Below are positions 1-9,900 of a stretch of 64,000 nucleotides of DNA, one piece after another (the first letter of the stretch is position 1; each line of letters opens with the position of its first letter). Origin of the DNA: Prevotellaceae bacterium UBA4361. Its GTDB lineage: Bacteria > Bacteroidota > Bacteroidia > Bacteroidales > Bacteroidaceae. The stretch lies in the NCBI GenBank assembly GCA_002393575.1, contig DGSN01000071.1, positions 64,687 through 128,686 of the forward strand. Reading direction: 5' to 3'. Below the pieces are notes generated by a model that had not been told where the DNA came from, ran no database searches, and was given only the letters and a program-made list of their open reading frames with translations. The translations under genes and the position numbers were made by a program.

Positions 1-203
1 GAGCGGACACACAGCTATCCGGGGGTGCTTCGCACCCTCGGTTACTGAGCGATGACGCTTTCAGCGTCTTCTGATACAATTATTCAAGGGATGGGAAAGT
101 TTAATTATTTCATTGTTCCTTAACTATTAACTTTTAACTCTCTAATAATCCTAAAAATCCTTTAAATCCTTGATAAAAAACTTAATAGAATTATTCTGAG
201 CGA
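1..203. other. Intergenic edge with two adjacent hairpins
   Basis: Two short perfect hairpins lie side by side: GGGTGC-TTC-GCACCC at 23-37 and GACGCT-TTC-AGCGTC at 54-68. Both have the same TTC loop. They are followed by AT-rich sequence up to the stop codon of the first gene. No coding potential was recognised. The paired hairpins look like a dispersed repeat or a terminator region, but no second copy was found in this window. Confidence 0.4.
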
Positions 204-1238
204 TTACTTACAGTTTTTGGCTGAAATCAAAGAACGATTGTGGATGGGTAGTTGCAATGCAGATGGCAGTTCGTCCTTCGAACAATCAATGGCTTGCACC
301 AGTGAGTCGTGATGGCGCAGTTTCATGATAAAGACACTTGGTCCCGTGGTGATGCTACCTACAAATGCCTTGCTGGAAAGTAGGAAGTCAACTGAAATGA
401 TGAGCCGAATGATGGCGTTCTTCTTGCTGCAAGAATCTTCCCGACAGAACTGCTGGTGATAATAGCCCCTCTCATCCTCTTGGCAGAGAGTAAGAAGATT
501 CAATCTTGGAAAGTCTGCCTTGGCTTTTAGGAATTGGCGATAGTCATCGGTGAGAATGAACAGGCATTCCCCGTCGTGGAGTCCTAAGCTCTGAATGATG
601 GTGCTGCCATCAATCAGGCGTGTTTCCGTGACTTTGTCGCCTCCTCGGATTTGCACTCCTGAATAAATCGTTGGCAGCGACAATTGCGCTCGAAGCATAT
701 CTTCCTGCTGAAGAATGTGGGGAGTGAGTTGCCAAACCATTCGTGCTATCAGAGCGTATGCACTTGTGTAGTCGGCATCAATGCCCAATTCGGGAATGCA
801 ATACCTCTGTGCCGTTTCGTATGGGACATCTTGAGTCAGCAAGACGCGTTCCTTATATGTTGCATACGCTACGACGTGCCCAATGAAGGACTTTGCCGTT
901 TTCTTCACTTTCCAAACGAATGGTTTGATAGACTTCTGTTTGAGGCATTGTCTGAGAATGTGGTGCCACGGTGGTAATCGATGAAAATTGTAGTTACTGT
1001 GGAACGACTCATGCACTTCTTTGCAAAACGGCAGAAAATACTCTCTCCATCCCACGCCCGTACCAAAATTGGCATCGTCGGAATAGAGTTGGAACTGAAT
1101 GCGGTGTGACAGGCAGTAGAGCATAGTGTTTACCATATAATTCATCTCAACAAAGAAACCACTGTCGATTCCGATATGGCACACGAGTCTCCTACGGAAG
1201 GACTCATTGACCTTCCGATACGAAAGTAAATCCATCAT
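204..1238 (-). CDS. Putative fucosyltransferase-fold glycosyltransferase
   Basis: This 344-residue protein has no signal peptide and is probably cytoplasmic. The segment VQIRGGDKVTE near residues 195-205 resembles the GDP-fucose-binding HxRRxDK-type motif of the NodZ/FUT8 (GT23) group. A later FILTDD stretch and FVGSITTGPSVFIMKLR near the C-terminus fit the second half of that fold. If so, it would transfer fucose or a related deoxysugar to a glycan. The start at 1238 has a second ATG directly after it, so the exact start is uncertain by one codon. It is a single gene, read toward the window edge, with no glycan operon visible. The family call rests on motif resemblance only; another GT-B glycosyltransferase is possible. 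Confidence 0.5.
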   Translation of the reverse strand: MMDLLSYRKVNESFRRRLVCHIGIDSGFFVEMNYMVNTMLYCLSHRIQFQLYSDDANFGTGVGWREYFLPFCKEVHESFHSNYNFHRLPPWHHILRQCLKQKSIKPFVWKVKKTAKSFIGHVVAYATYKERVLLTQDVPYETAQRYCIPELGIDADYTSAYALIARMVWQLTPHILQQEDMLRAQLSLPTIYSGVQIRGGDKVTETRLIDGSTIIQSLGLHDGECLFILTDDYRQFLKAKADFPRLNLLTLCQEDERGYYHQQFCREDSCSKKNAIIRLIISVDFLLSSKAFVGSITTGPSVFIMKLRHHDSLVQAIDCSKDELPSALQLPIHNRSLISAKNCK

Positions 1239-1257
1239 GTTAAGGGATTAGAATGAA

Positions 1258-1372
1258 ATGAAGAATGGTCGCTACGCTCCGAATGAAGAATGTGTTTTAG
1301 TTCAAGTAATTGTCATTCTTCATTCTTTCATTCTTCATTCCTCATTCTTCATTCCTCATTCTTCATTTAAAA
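1258..1372. repeat. Heptamer-type GAATGAA/TTCATTC array
   Basis: This low-complexity tract is built from imperfect tandem copies of ATTCTTC/CATTCTTCATTC, with the insert TCGCTACGCTCCGAATG. It runs directly into the stop codon of the serpin gene on the minus strand. Related arrays occur at about 6690-6730, 12495-12650, 33740-33900 and 46045-46165. Confidence 0.7.
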
Positions 1373-2715
1373 AACTTTTTTCCATTCTGAATAAAGAACC
1401 CGTGCTGAGGCTTGGCAGAGAGTTGACGTCCTGTGAGGTCGAAGATAGGAGCGTCGGCACGAGGTACGGACTGAGGAATTGACGAAACGGATGCAGACTC
1501 ACCCGCGTTCTCCATGATGTTGCGTATGTGTCCCATGAAGAGGATGGTGCCCGTTTCGTTGTCCTCGATGGTGAAGTAGAATGGATGGTTGATGGTCATC
1601 GTTGTGGAGTAATCGTCAATCGATGTGTTTTCCATGGCGATGACGGTGGCAGCTGCGGCGATGGTGCCGCTTTCGTCCACGTCGATATGTGCCAGTTGCT
1701 TGATACTGCTGACAGAAAGTTCCATTGGCGACATCAGCGTGAAGTCGGCACGCGTGGCATCAAATGCGTCTTGCATTCCTAATGCTTTCATCGCGTCCAC
1801 TAACGTCAATTCGCTGTTCGTCTTGAATCGAGGCATGGAGAGCGTGATGCCCTTCGGTTGCATGGCTTTCTGTATGTTCTCCCAACGTTTTGGAGTAAAC
1901 GATTTCTCTACTTCCGTCAAGTCGGGCAGGAAAAGCGTCATACTGAATTTCCCGCCGTAGCCATAGTAGAGTTTCACGGCTTGGTAGCCCTCTGCCTGCG
2001 TGTACATCAATCTCTCCTGCTGATACATCATCGGGATGCTCACAGGGTTTTTGCCATCGTTGTAGAATGTTTCGTAGTTGGTGAAATTTTTCTCAAAAGG
2101 TGAAGACCATCCTCCCTTGAAATAGATGGTGTTGATGAGAATCATCTTGAGCATTTCGTTGGGCTCCATCTTGATGGAAGGAATGGCTCCGTGCGTGGCA
2201 TCGTTCACCCATGTGTCAATCTGGTCCATCGACTCTTGTAGAGACAGGTCGAGTGTTTGCAGATAGGCATCGTAGTATTTCGTGTTCACGTCGTAGAACG
2301 ATGACAGGAAAGGGAAACCCGTGTCGGACCAAATGCTGTTGGCGGATTCAAACGAAGGGACTGATTCGGTGCTGACTTCTTCAGGCGACATCCATTCGGG
2401 CACGATACGTTTTTGCAACGCGCTCATCATTTGCTGGTTGTATTCATTCAGTTGCTGAGGAGAGTAGTCCGTAACTGACAAGGCTTGCTGCATTTCGGCG
2501 AGCGTGTTGCCAGCGGCTCCATTTTGCAACATGCTCAGTGCTATCCATGCAGAGAGTGGGGAGAACACCAGGTTCTTGTCTTCTGCTTCGCATTGCTTTT
2601 CCAACTGCTCCATGAGGTTGAACGCGAACGTGTGCGTACTGATGGAGGGTGCTTCCTGTGCTGCAGCGCTGAGGCTCGCACAGAAGATGGCTGAAAGGAT
2701 GAGTTGACGTTTCAT
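1363..2715 (-). CDS. Secreted serpin-family protein
   Basis: This 450-residue protein begins with a Sec signal peptide (MKRQLILSAIF...SAAAQ, about residues 1-20) and contains a complete serpin fold. Recognisable segments are NLVFSPLSAWIALSML (49-63), NTIYFKGGW (195-203), the reactive-loop hinge DESGTIAAAATV (347-358), and HPFYFTIEDNETGTILFMG (377-395). The small-residue hinge is the kind found in inhibitory serpins, so it probably traps a serine or cysteine protease outside the cytoplasm. The P1 residue lies around 360-366 and cannot be set by eye. The last 26 residues (FDLTGRQLS...IQNGKK) form the short tail shared with other secreted proteins here. The gene has its own promoter at 2753-2760 with an ATGTATATG box upstream. 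Confidence 0.92.
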   Translation of the reverse strand: MKRQLILSAIFCASLSAAAQEAPSISTHTFAFNLMEQLEKQCEAEDKNLVFSPLSAWIALSMLQNGAAGNTLAEMQQALSVTDYSPQQLNEYNQQMMSALQKRIVPEWMSPEEVSTESVPSFESANSIWSDTGFPFLSSFYDVNTKYYDAYLQTLDLSLQESMDQIDTWVNDATHGAIPSIKMEPNEMLKMILINTIYFKGGWSSPFEKNFTNYETFYNDGKNPVSIPMMYQQERLMYTQAEGYQAVKLYYGYGGKFSMTLFLPDLTEVEKSFTPKRWENIQKAMQPKGITLSMPRFKTNSELTLVDAMKALGMQDAFDATRADFTLMSPMELSVSSIKQLAHIDVDESGTIAAAATVIAMENTSIDDYSTTMTINHPFYFTIEDNETGTILFMGHIRNIMENAGESASVSSIPQSVPRADAPIFDLTGRQLSAKPQHGFFIQNGKKFFK

Positions 2716-2752
2716 AGTCTGAATTGTTTTTTTAGTTGAAAAAATGATGCTG

Positions 2753-2806
2753 CAAAATTAGTCTGAATGAATCGCTTTTGCAATAGCTGTGAGGCAGATG
2801 TATATG
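2753..2806 (-). promoter_or_regulatory. Serpin promoter with ATGTATATG upstream box
   Basis: CAAAATTA at 2753-2760 reads TAATTTTG on the minus strand and matches the Bacteroidota -7 box. TTGCAATA at 2778-2785 covers the -33 region. ATGTATATG at 2798-2806 lies 37 bp beyond the -7 box. The same three elements with identical spacing occur at 4007-4060. Confidence 0.7.
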
Positions 2807-2910
2807 CCATCAACGCAAGGATTATCGTCTAAACACTTTTCTGTCAATACTTTACAACACAAGGACATGTGCATTCGTTCTCCTTTTTTGTCAATGAACT
2901 CTTTCTCTCT

Positions 2911-3960
2911 TCATTTGAGCACTTTCTTCCCATTCTGAATGTAAATGCCATGCTGCGGTGAAGTGGAAAGCCGACGACCTGTGAGGTCGTACATTGTAGT
3001 GGTGTTGAATCCTCTATTCATGTCGTGAATAGACGAAGTGCCTGAAGTTATCTTGTGCGTTCCTGTTTTGTCAACAATGGTATAGGTGACTTCTTCTGGA
3101 AAGTAGCGAAGCCAGAAATCCACCTTGCCCAAATGATAGCTGTCGGTTTGCGTTCCCACTTGTTCCACCTTGAAGGTCAATCTGCGGTCGTTGTATGAAC
3201 CCTCATCAATGCAATAGATGTAAAGATTGTCATTGCATGGAACTTCCATGAATCCTGACACGTGCAGTTCTTCATTAACTAATTCGTAGTTCAACTTCTC
3301 GTTGTCTGCCACCTCTGCATCGACTTTTTCCACAGCGAGAGGGCTACCATGCCAACGACTATAAGAAAAAGGGAATGGATAATAGAGGTTATCTGACTGG
3401 CTATTGTAAACGTAAATGGCTTCGCGGGACCATGAACTTGGTGCAAAATTCACAATGCCATCCAAAACTCCATATCGATAGCCGATACCCTCAGTCCAAG
3501 TCATAGTTTCACTATACATGTGTTCCATTTCTGAAGTGCATTCAATGGTGAGTTGCTTCAAGTCCTCTCCGTTGATGTTGACCGTTTCCACTTTCTTCAC
3601 GTAGCAGGAAATGTTATCATCAGAGAGATGCCGCATGAACGTGTCCCCCTCCTTCAGGTTGAAGTCGTAGATGATGGATTCACCTTTGGAATTGAGGTCA
3701 TGGCGATAAACGCGCTGGTTCTCCTCTCGAAGCAAGACTTCCAATCTTGTTCCTTCGTCGGTTTTGGAAAACACTTTGAAGTATGTCTTGCTATCCACCA
3801 CGGTGTCGTTCTCCACATAGTAGTCCTGAACGATGATGTGACCACCCATACTAAAATTCATCACATGCCAAGTTTTACCCTTTTCGAGAAACGGATGCTG
3901 TGCCTGCAAACTGAAACTGATGACAGAAAGCATCAATGATGTGAGTAAAATTCTTTTCAT
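2911..3960 (-). CDS. Secreted protein of unknown function with C-terminal tail
   Basis: This 349-residue protein has a clear signal peptide (MKRILLTSLMLSVISFSLQA, 1-20). A beta-rich body begins GKTWHV, and the C-terminal tail YDLTGRRLS...IQNGKKVLK is shared with the serpin and glycoside hydrolases. No catalytic motif was recognised. The body resembles the 255-residue product at 4136-4903: both open with a G-T/Q-W start and continue as short beta segments. The two are therefore probably paralogues. The start at 3960 sits 46 bp from a TAATTTTG -7 box, and the promoter matches that of the serpin. It probably sits at the cell surface or in the periplasm. Confidence 0.75.
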   Translation of the reverse strand: MKRILLTSLMLSVISFSLQAQHPFLEKGKTWHVMNFSMGGHIIVQDYYVENDTVVDSKTYFKVFSKTDEGTRLEVLLREENQRVYRHDLNSKGESIIYDFNLKEGDTFMRHLSDDNISCYVKKVETVNINGEDLKQLTIECTSEMEHMYSETMTWTEGIGYRYGVLDGIVNFAPSSWSREAIYVYNSQSDNLYYPFPFSYSRWHGSPLAVEKVDAEVADNEKLNYELVNEELHVSGFMEVPCNDNLYIYCIDEGSYNDRRLTFKVEQVGTQTDSYHLGKVDFWLRYFPEEVTYTIVDKTGTHKITSGTSSIHDMNRGFNTTTMYDLTGRRLSTSPQHGIYIQNGKKVLK

Positions 3961-4006
3961 AATACAACTGATTTTTTAGTTAATAATATGAGACGTTCTG
4001 ATGCTA

Positions 4007-4060
4007 CAAAATTAGTTTGATTATTTGTAATTTGCAATATTTGTGAAACAAATGTATATG
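4007..4060 (-). promoter_or_regulatory. Promoter with ATGTATATG upstream box
   Basis: CAAAATTA at 4007-4014 (TAATTTTG on the minus strand) is the -7 box. TTGCAATA at 4032-4039 is the -33 region and ATGTATATG lies at 4052-4060. The spacings (17 and 37 bp from the -7 box) equal those of the serpin promoter. It drives the 2911-3960 gene. Confidence 0.7.
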
Positions 4061-4135
4061 TTTATGGGAAAAGATTGTGGATGCAAGCACTTTTAAACCA
4101 GCGGTTTATGGTGATGTGGCTTGTATATGGAACGA

Positions 4136-4903
4136 CTACTTTTGTAGAACCATGTATTTTTTGCCATTGTAGATGTAAAGCATATATTTGCCTCGTTGAA
4201 TGGTTGTTGGTAGGAACGGACTTGATGTACCTTCAAGTGTATAGAAAGTTTTTGAGCCGTTTCTCACTTCGATGCGCTGAATGTCGTTACTCAGGTCGAA
4301 CGTGGATTGCCGTTTCTTCTTCGTACTGAATAGCGTGTGGCTCACATTGGTGGGTTTGGGACGTTTTTGATTAGAGTCTGGACCTGTCATTTCTATACCT
4401 TTATAGAACAACACCATAGGTCCCTCCAAGTAGCCTATCTTATAGACGAGCCCTTTCCACGATGGCAGACAGTCGCCTTCTTCCAACACATTATAATAGT
4501 AGTCTAAGCATTCCTCCTCCGCGTCTATCATTTCAAAGGCTATGCCGTCCAGGGTTCCGTATCTGATGATGTCGCCATATTCAAAGCTCTTAGAGAAATC
4601 ATAGAGAGGAAGGTCATCACTCAACCTTTCCATACCAGGAAAATAGACCCTGCAGTAGACCAACGTGTCCCCTCGTTCGCTGCGGATGAAGCCCAATGTG
4701 TCGCATTGTTCCGACTGCTTGGCGATGAGGGGAAAATAGCTGATTCCGTCGATTTCAACGGAAGAAATCAGCTCAAATACGGTGCGAGGAGTGCCGTCGC
4801 TGTACTCCACTTCCCACTGTGTTCCTTCTGTCCATACTTGCTGTGCATGTACCATAGCAATGAGGAATGAGAATTGAAGAAGAAGTATGGTGACTCTTTT
4901 CAT
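4136..4903 (-). CDS. Secreted protein, paralogue of the 349-residue protein
   Basis: The open frame extends to 5596 but overlaps the upstream regulator. The true start is the ATG at 4903, giving 255 residues beginning MKRVTILLLQFSFLIAMVHAQ, a Sec signal peptide. That ATG overlaps the TGA of the upstream gene in an ATGA quartet (4900-4903), so translation is probably coupled. The body (WTEGTQWEVEY...) resembles the secreted protein at 2911-3960. The C-terminus holds a degenerate IYNGKKYMVLQK tail. The function is unknown. The pairing with a TPR/HTH regulator suggests the regulator senses or controls this secreted family. Confidence 0.75.
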   Translation of the reverse strand: MKRVTILLLQFSFLIAMVHAQQVWTEGTQWEVEYSDGTPRTVFELISSVEIDGISYFPLIAKQSEQCDTLGFIRSERGDTLVYCRVYFPGMERLSDDLPLYDFSKSFEYGDIIRYGTLDGIAFEMIDAEEECLDYYYNVLEEGDCLPSWKGLVYKIGYLEGPMVLFYKGIEMTGPDSNQKRPKPTNVSHTLFSTKKKRQSTFDLSNDIQRIEVRNGSKTFYTLEGTSSPFLPTTIQRGKYMLYIYNGKKYMVLQK

Positions 4904-6312
4904 AATGCGTATTGGTTGAGATAGTTTTCGAGTGTTTGGTTTTGGATAATGTCGTTGAGTTTCCTTTTCATGCGCTGTTTCCGCATGGCAACGGATGAAG
5001 GGGCGATGCCATACACGTCGGCGAGGATGGCGTTGGGCACACGCATCACGATGAGGCAGCAGAAACGGATGTCCTCTTCTGTCAGGCTGTCGTGCTGACG
5101 GCGCAGTTTGGTGGTGAAACCAGGAAGCACCATGTCGGTGTTTCGTTCGATGAGTGCCCACGATGCTTCCTCCAAGTCGATGTGTCCGCTCTTGTTGCGA
5201 CGTGCATTGAGGATGGGGAGGATGATGGCATAGAGGTGTTCGTAATAGCGTTTTTGCAACTGTATGTTCTCTGCCTTCACGAGTTCTGCCCCTTCTTGCA
5301 CTTGTTCTGCCAGCATCATTGCCTCCAGTTCTTTGGCATGTGCCAACTTTGCTCGCCGTCGGTAGAGCAGGGCAGTGATGGAGGCAGCAAGGAGCAGGAG
5401 CAGCACGAAGATGACGATGAGATAGTGGCGTGCTCGCTCCGTAGCCAAGGCTGTCTGCTGGCGTTCTGCCTGTAGCTCCATCTGCTGTTCGTGCTGGAGC
5501 GCATGGATGCGAGCCATCGACTCCGAAGTTTCCTGTGCGGAGATGGAATCGGTGAGTTGCAGCAACACCTGACTGTCGTCGTAGGCATCGCGCCAACGGG
5601 CAGCATCTTCGTGCAACTGCATCTGCAGGCGCACCAATTCGGCACGGGTGTGGATTCCGCTTTTCTCCATGTCGTCATGAATGCGGCTTTCCAACGTCGA
5701 AACTTTTCCTTCGGCAGCCAAGACGTAGGCAAGGGAAAGGCGGTAGAGGTCGGTTTGCTGCACATTTGGGTCGATGCGTTCGGCTTCGTGCAGAAAGAAA
5801 CTGGCTGAGTCGGTGTTCTCGGCTTGCAGATAGATTTGGCAGAGCATGAGGAGCGTCTGCGAGCGATAGTCGAGGGTGTCGGTTCGTGCCAATCGGTAGG
5901 CGGTTCTCGCTTCCGTGGCAGCGGCATCGAGTTCACCGAGGACGATGTGCGTGGCAGCCATGCGTCCATGCGCCTCCGACTCCATTCGGGTGTCGCCCAA
6001 GGCATGAGCCTCTTCGAGCATCCACTGCTGGTATTGCTGCTGGAGCTGGCTCAGGTTCTTTTCCTCGTAGAGTTGGGAGATGCAGGTGAAGAGGTCGAAG
6101 CGTGTGTGCCTGTCCTTGCATCCTTTGCTGTAGTCGGCTGCATTGAGCAACACCATCAAAGCCGAATCAGGGTTTTGGTGGTGCAACAGCGTCTGTCCTC
6201 TTTCCAAGAGCAACTGAGTCATGGCTGTTGAGTCGTTCTCCGAAGGGCTGTCGGTGTTTCTGCCTTGGCAGGAAATGAACAGCAGGGCGATGCAAATGAC
6301 GAGATACTTCAT
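4900..6312 (-). CDS. Membrane-anchored TPR protein with C-terminal HTH-like domain
   Basis: This 470-residue protein has a lipobox-like start (LLFISC, Cys15). Helical TPR-like repeats fill about residues 30-260. A coiled stretch (QAERQQTALATERAR) precedes one membrane segment at 297-317. The cytoplasmic part ends with DIRFCCLIVMRVPNAILADVYG...RKQRMKRKL (about 407-450), which looks like a LuxR-type helix-turn-helix. Such TPR-TM-HTH proteins are common in Bacteroidota and are thought to act as membrane-tethered regulators. It is translationally coupled to the next gene. Its promoter at 6338-6345 shares the ATGTATATG box with two nearby secreted-protein promoters, so it may control them and itself; that is inference. 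Confidence 0.75.
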   Translation of the reverse strand: MKYLVICIALLFISCQGRNTDSPSENDSTAMTQLLLERGQTLLHHQNPDSALMVLLNAADYSKGCKDRHTRFDLFTCISQLYEEKNLSQLQQQYQQWMLEEAHALGDTRMESEAHGRMAATHIVLGELDAAATEARTAYRLARTDTLDYRSQTLLMLCQIYLQAENTDSASFFLHEAERIDPNVQQTDLYRLSLAYVLAAEGKVSTLESRIHDDMEKSGIHTRAELVRLQMQLHEDAARWRDAYDDSQVLLQLTDSISAQETSESMARIHALQHEQQMELQAERQQTALATERARHYLIVIFVLLLLLAASITALLYRRRAKLAHAKELEAMMLAEQVQEGAELVKAENIQLQKRYYEHLYAIILPILNARRNKSGHIDLEEASWALIERNTDMVLPGFTTKLRRQHDSLTEEDIRFCCLIVMRVPNAILADVYGIAPSSVAMRKQRMKRKLNDIIQNQTLENYLNQYAL

Positions 6313-6337
6313 GCTTCTGATGGAATAGATTCGGACA

Positions 6338-6391
6338 CAAAATTACAAAATAAATTCCTTTCCGTTTCATCAAATAGGGAAAATGTATATG
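6338..6391 (-). promoter_or_regulatory. Promoter of TPR/HTH regulator with ATGTATATG box
   Basis: CAAAATTA at 6338-6345 is a minus-strand TAATTTTG -7 box about 25 bp from the start codon. ATGTATATG at 6383-6391 lies 37 bp beyond it, the same distance as in the promoters at 2753 and 4007. The -33 region is not conserved with the other two. Confidence 0.6.
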
Positions 6392-6439
6392 TCGGTAGAT
6401 GTGCTTTTCTGCGGTGAATGGGTGATTGTCAGGCGATTA

Positions 6440-6680
6440 GGGGAGATGGGAATGTATATAATAATGAGGGATGGGGTTAATGGGTAGAATGGGGTTAATG
6501 GGATTCATGGGAACGCTTGTGATGGGGTGCATGAGGGGATTGACTGATGCGTTCTTTAGGATTTAACTTGTTGCCGAGGGCTCGTCGTTTCGATAACGAG
6601 CCCTCGGCGTGATTCAAACGAGGGCTCGCTTGAAATATAACGAAGGCTCGGCGTTTCAGTAGAATCAAAGGAATGAGTCA
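6440..6680. repeat. 22-bp palindrome quartet, cluster A, with G-rich flank
   Basis: Four CGAGGGCTCG-like palindromes start at 6575, 6597, 6619 and 6641, exactly 22 bp apart. The minus-strand reading continues into GAATCCTAAAGAAC-like and CAGTCAA segments, then a CCCATT-rich tract (6440-6540). The same order appears at 18442-18780. The rest of the 6313-6928 gap is a GAATGAA array at about 6690-6730 and AT-rich leader. Confidence 0.8.
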
Positions 6681-6870
6681 GCGAAGGGGAAATGAAGAAT
6701 GAAGAATGAAGAATGAAGAATGAGGAATAAAGAAAGAAGAGTGAAAAATTGCTATCTAACGAGAACTCACAAACTAATAAACTTAAAAACTCAAAAACTA
6801 ACATAAGAATTTTCTTTCCTTTCAAATTATTACCCATTTGTTAGACAAAATTTGAATTATATTGGGTTGT

Positions 6871-6903
6871 TTTGCAGAAACAGAAAGAAACTCCCTATCT
6901 TTG
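6871..6903 (+). promoter_or_regulatory. Promoter of GH2 gene
   Basis: TTTG at 6871-6874 and TATCTTTG at 6896-6903 are separated by 21 bp, the Bacteroidota -33/-7 arrangement. It places transcription start near 6910, which excludes the ATG at 6872 and supports the ATG at 6929. Confidence 0.75.
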
Positions 6904-6928
6904 TTGTCTAAAAAACAATTCTGTAACT

Positions 6929-9900
6929 ATGAATAGCATGAAAAAGATGATGGGCGTTGGCTTGCTGATGGTCTGTGTAGGCATGATGGCTCAGACGGGC
7001 AAGGAATGGGACGACCCGATGGTGACGAGTGTGAATCGTGAGACGGCACACAGCTTGGCAATTCCGATGGCTTCGGAGGAGGATGTGAGCAAGAACGACT
7101 TGAAGGCATCGCCTTACTATTTGTCGCTCGATGGCAAGTGGAAGTTCCTATGGGTGAATGCACCGACTAAGGCTACTGCTGCGGTGTGTGCCAAGGACTA
7201 TAACGATGCTGCATGGACGGACATCGACGTGCCTTCGAGCTGGCAGGTGTGGGGACTGCGCCACAACAAGGCGTGGGACAAACCGCTCTATTGCAATGTG
7301 GCTTATCCGTTCTCTTTCAATGAATCGACTTACAGTGTGATGGCTGACCGTCCAGGATGGTTCACCTACAACAGTTCGATGCCGAACCCCGTGGGCACTT
7401 ACCGCCGCACGTTTACCGTGCCTGCCGATTGGGCAGGACGCGACGTATATGTGCGCTTCAACGGTGTGGGACATGGTTATTACCTGTGGGTGAATGGACA
7501 GCGTGTGGGCTATTCGGAGGACTCCTATTTGCCTTCGGAATTCAATATCACGCCCTATCTCGTGGAGGGTCAGAACACGATGGCATTGCAGGTGTATCGC
7601 TTCACGAGCGGTTCGTTCTTGGAGTGCCAGGACTATTGGCGATTGACGGGCATTCAGCGTCACTGCTTCCTGTGGGCTGCTCCGAAAAGTCAGATTCGCG
7701 ACTACTTCTTCACGACCGATTTGGACCGAACTTACACTCATGCGAAAGCCAACGTGAAGTTGTGGCTGACGGGTGTGGAAGGCGTGGAGAACGGAACGGT
7801 GGAGGTGCGCATCAAGGATGGAGCGACCACCATTGCCAGTGCTTCAGCAAAGGCTGAGGCTGAGTTGAGTCTCGACATGGACGTGGAGCAGCCTCGCCTC
7901 TGGAGTGCTGAAACGCCAAACCTCTACGACTTGGTGCTGGTGCTGAAGGATGCACAGGGCAAGGCGGTTGACATCCGCGGAGGGAAAGTGGGATTCCGCG
8001 AGGTGGAAATCCGTTCGGACGGTGCGCTCACCATCAACGGACGACGAATGGTGTTCCACGGTGTGAACCGTCACGACTTCTCGCCTGTGGATGGTCGTGC
8101 CATCAGCGACGAGGAGATAGAGGAGGACATCAAGACGATGAAGCGGCTGAACATCAATGCGGTGCGCACGTCGCACTATCCAAACGACCCCGTGTTCTAC
8201 GACCTCTGCGACAAGTATGGACTCTATGTGCTGGCTGAGGCGAATGTGGAATGCCATGCCAACATGAAGCTGTCGTCGGTGGAGAAATTCCGCCATGCGA
8301 TGGTGGAACGCTCCCAGAACCATGTACGCTGGATGCGCAACCATGTGTGTATCTTCATCTGGTCGTTCGGCAATGAGTCGGGCAATGGCGAGAATTTCCG
8401 CTATGTGTCGCAAGCCATCAAGCAGTTGGACCCAACGCGACTGACGCACTACGAGGGTAACAGCGATTTTGCCGATGTGTCGTCAACGATGTACGGCAGT
8501 TATGAAACCATCGAGTGGATTGGTTCTTCGCGCCAAGGAAAGACGGGACAGAAACCGCACATCCAATGTGAGAATTCGCACTCGATGGGCAACTCGATGG
8601 GCAACGTACGCGAGATGTTCAACCTCTATGAGAAATACACTTGCCTGACGGGTGAGTTTATCTGGGATTTCAAAGACCAGGGACTGCTGACAAAGAGCAG
8701 CACGGGCAAGGAATACTGGGCATACGGCGGTGACTTTGGTGATGCGCCGAACGATGGCAATTTCTGCATCAATGGCTTGGTGCGTCCCGACCATTCGCTG
8801 ACAGCTAAGTCGTATAATACGAAGAAGATTTATCAGCCTCTCGAATTTCATGCCATCAGTGGCAGACCATCGCAGTTCCGCATGAAGAACAAGATGGCTT
8901 TCCTCAGCAGTGCCGAATACGACGTGAGGTACGTGGTGGAGGACGAGGAAGGCATGGTGCTGGCGAGTGGCAGCATCAACCGCGATGTGGCTGCGGGCGA
9001 CAGTGTGGCAGTGACCATCGACATGCCCGACCTGAATGCTGTGGATGCAGCCAAGGAGGTGTTCGTCCGTTTCTATGCAACGCTTCGTGAGAACACGGCA
9101 TGGGCAGAGGCTGGCTATGTGGTGGCGGAAGAGAAGTTGCAAGTGAAGAAAGCACAGAAACCGATGTACGACATGACGAAACGAGCTGCTGAGGATGACG
9201 AGTTGTCGGTCAACGATGGAGCGACCACCATCACTGTCAGGGGCAAGCGTTTCTCGGCTACGTTCAGCAAGGCACAAGGCACGATTAGCGGCTATTCCTA
9301 CGATGGAGTGTCGATGTTGAGCAAACCGATGTTGCTGAATGTGTTCCGTCTGCCTACCGACAATGACGGACGGCAGACCAGCAGTTGGGATGCGATGGGA
9401 CTGCGCAAACTGAGCGTGAAGGGAACTGCTTCAGAAGCCATCAAGAGCGAAGACGGCAGGACGGTCAACGTGACTTGTACCAGCACTTATACAGGACAAA
9501 ATGGTACTAAGTTCGATGTACACTTGAGCTTCATTGTTTGTGTTGACGGTGCCATCATGGTCAATTCGTTCATCCGACCATCGAACACGGGTTCCATCTT
9601 GCCAAAGATGGGTTTCCGCTTGGAGATGCCTGCGCAGATGGAGCAGCTCGAATGGTTTGGCCGTGGACCTTGGGACAGTTACCGCGACCGCAAGGAGGCT
9701 TGTTTGCCTGCCATCTACAAGAGTACGGTGACGAATCAGCAAGAGGACTACATCCTTCCTCAGGAACATGGCACCAAGCAAGAGGTGCGCTGGATGGCAC
9801 TGACCAACTCGGAGGGCAGCGGTTTGCTCTTCTCCGCTCCCGACCAGATGGCTGCCTCGGCTGTTCATTTCCGTCCTGAAGACAACTACACCGACCGCAA

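Noticed and set aside
4904..5596. N-terminal extension of the 4136 gene
   Set aside because: It overlaps the TPR/HTH regulator in another frame, has low-complexity His/Arg/Thr composition, and the signal peptide begins at the ATG at 4903.
6872..6928. Upstream start for the GH2 gene
   Set aside because: A good TATCTTTG -7 box lies at 6896-6903, so the ATG at 6872 would not be transcribed. The signal peptide fits the start at 6929.
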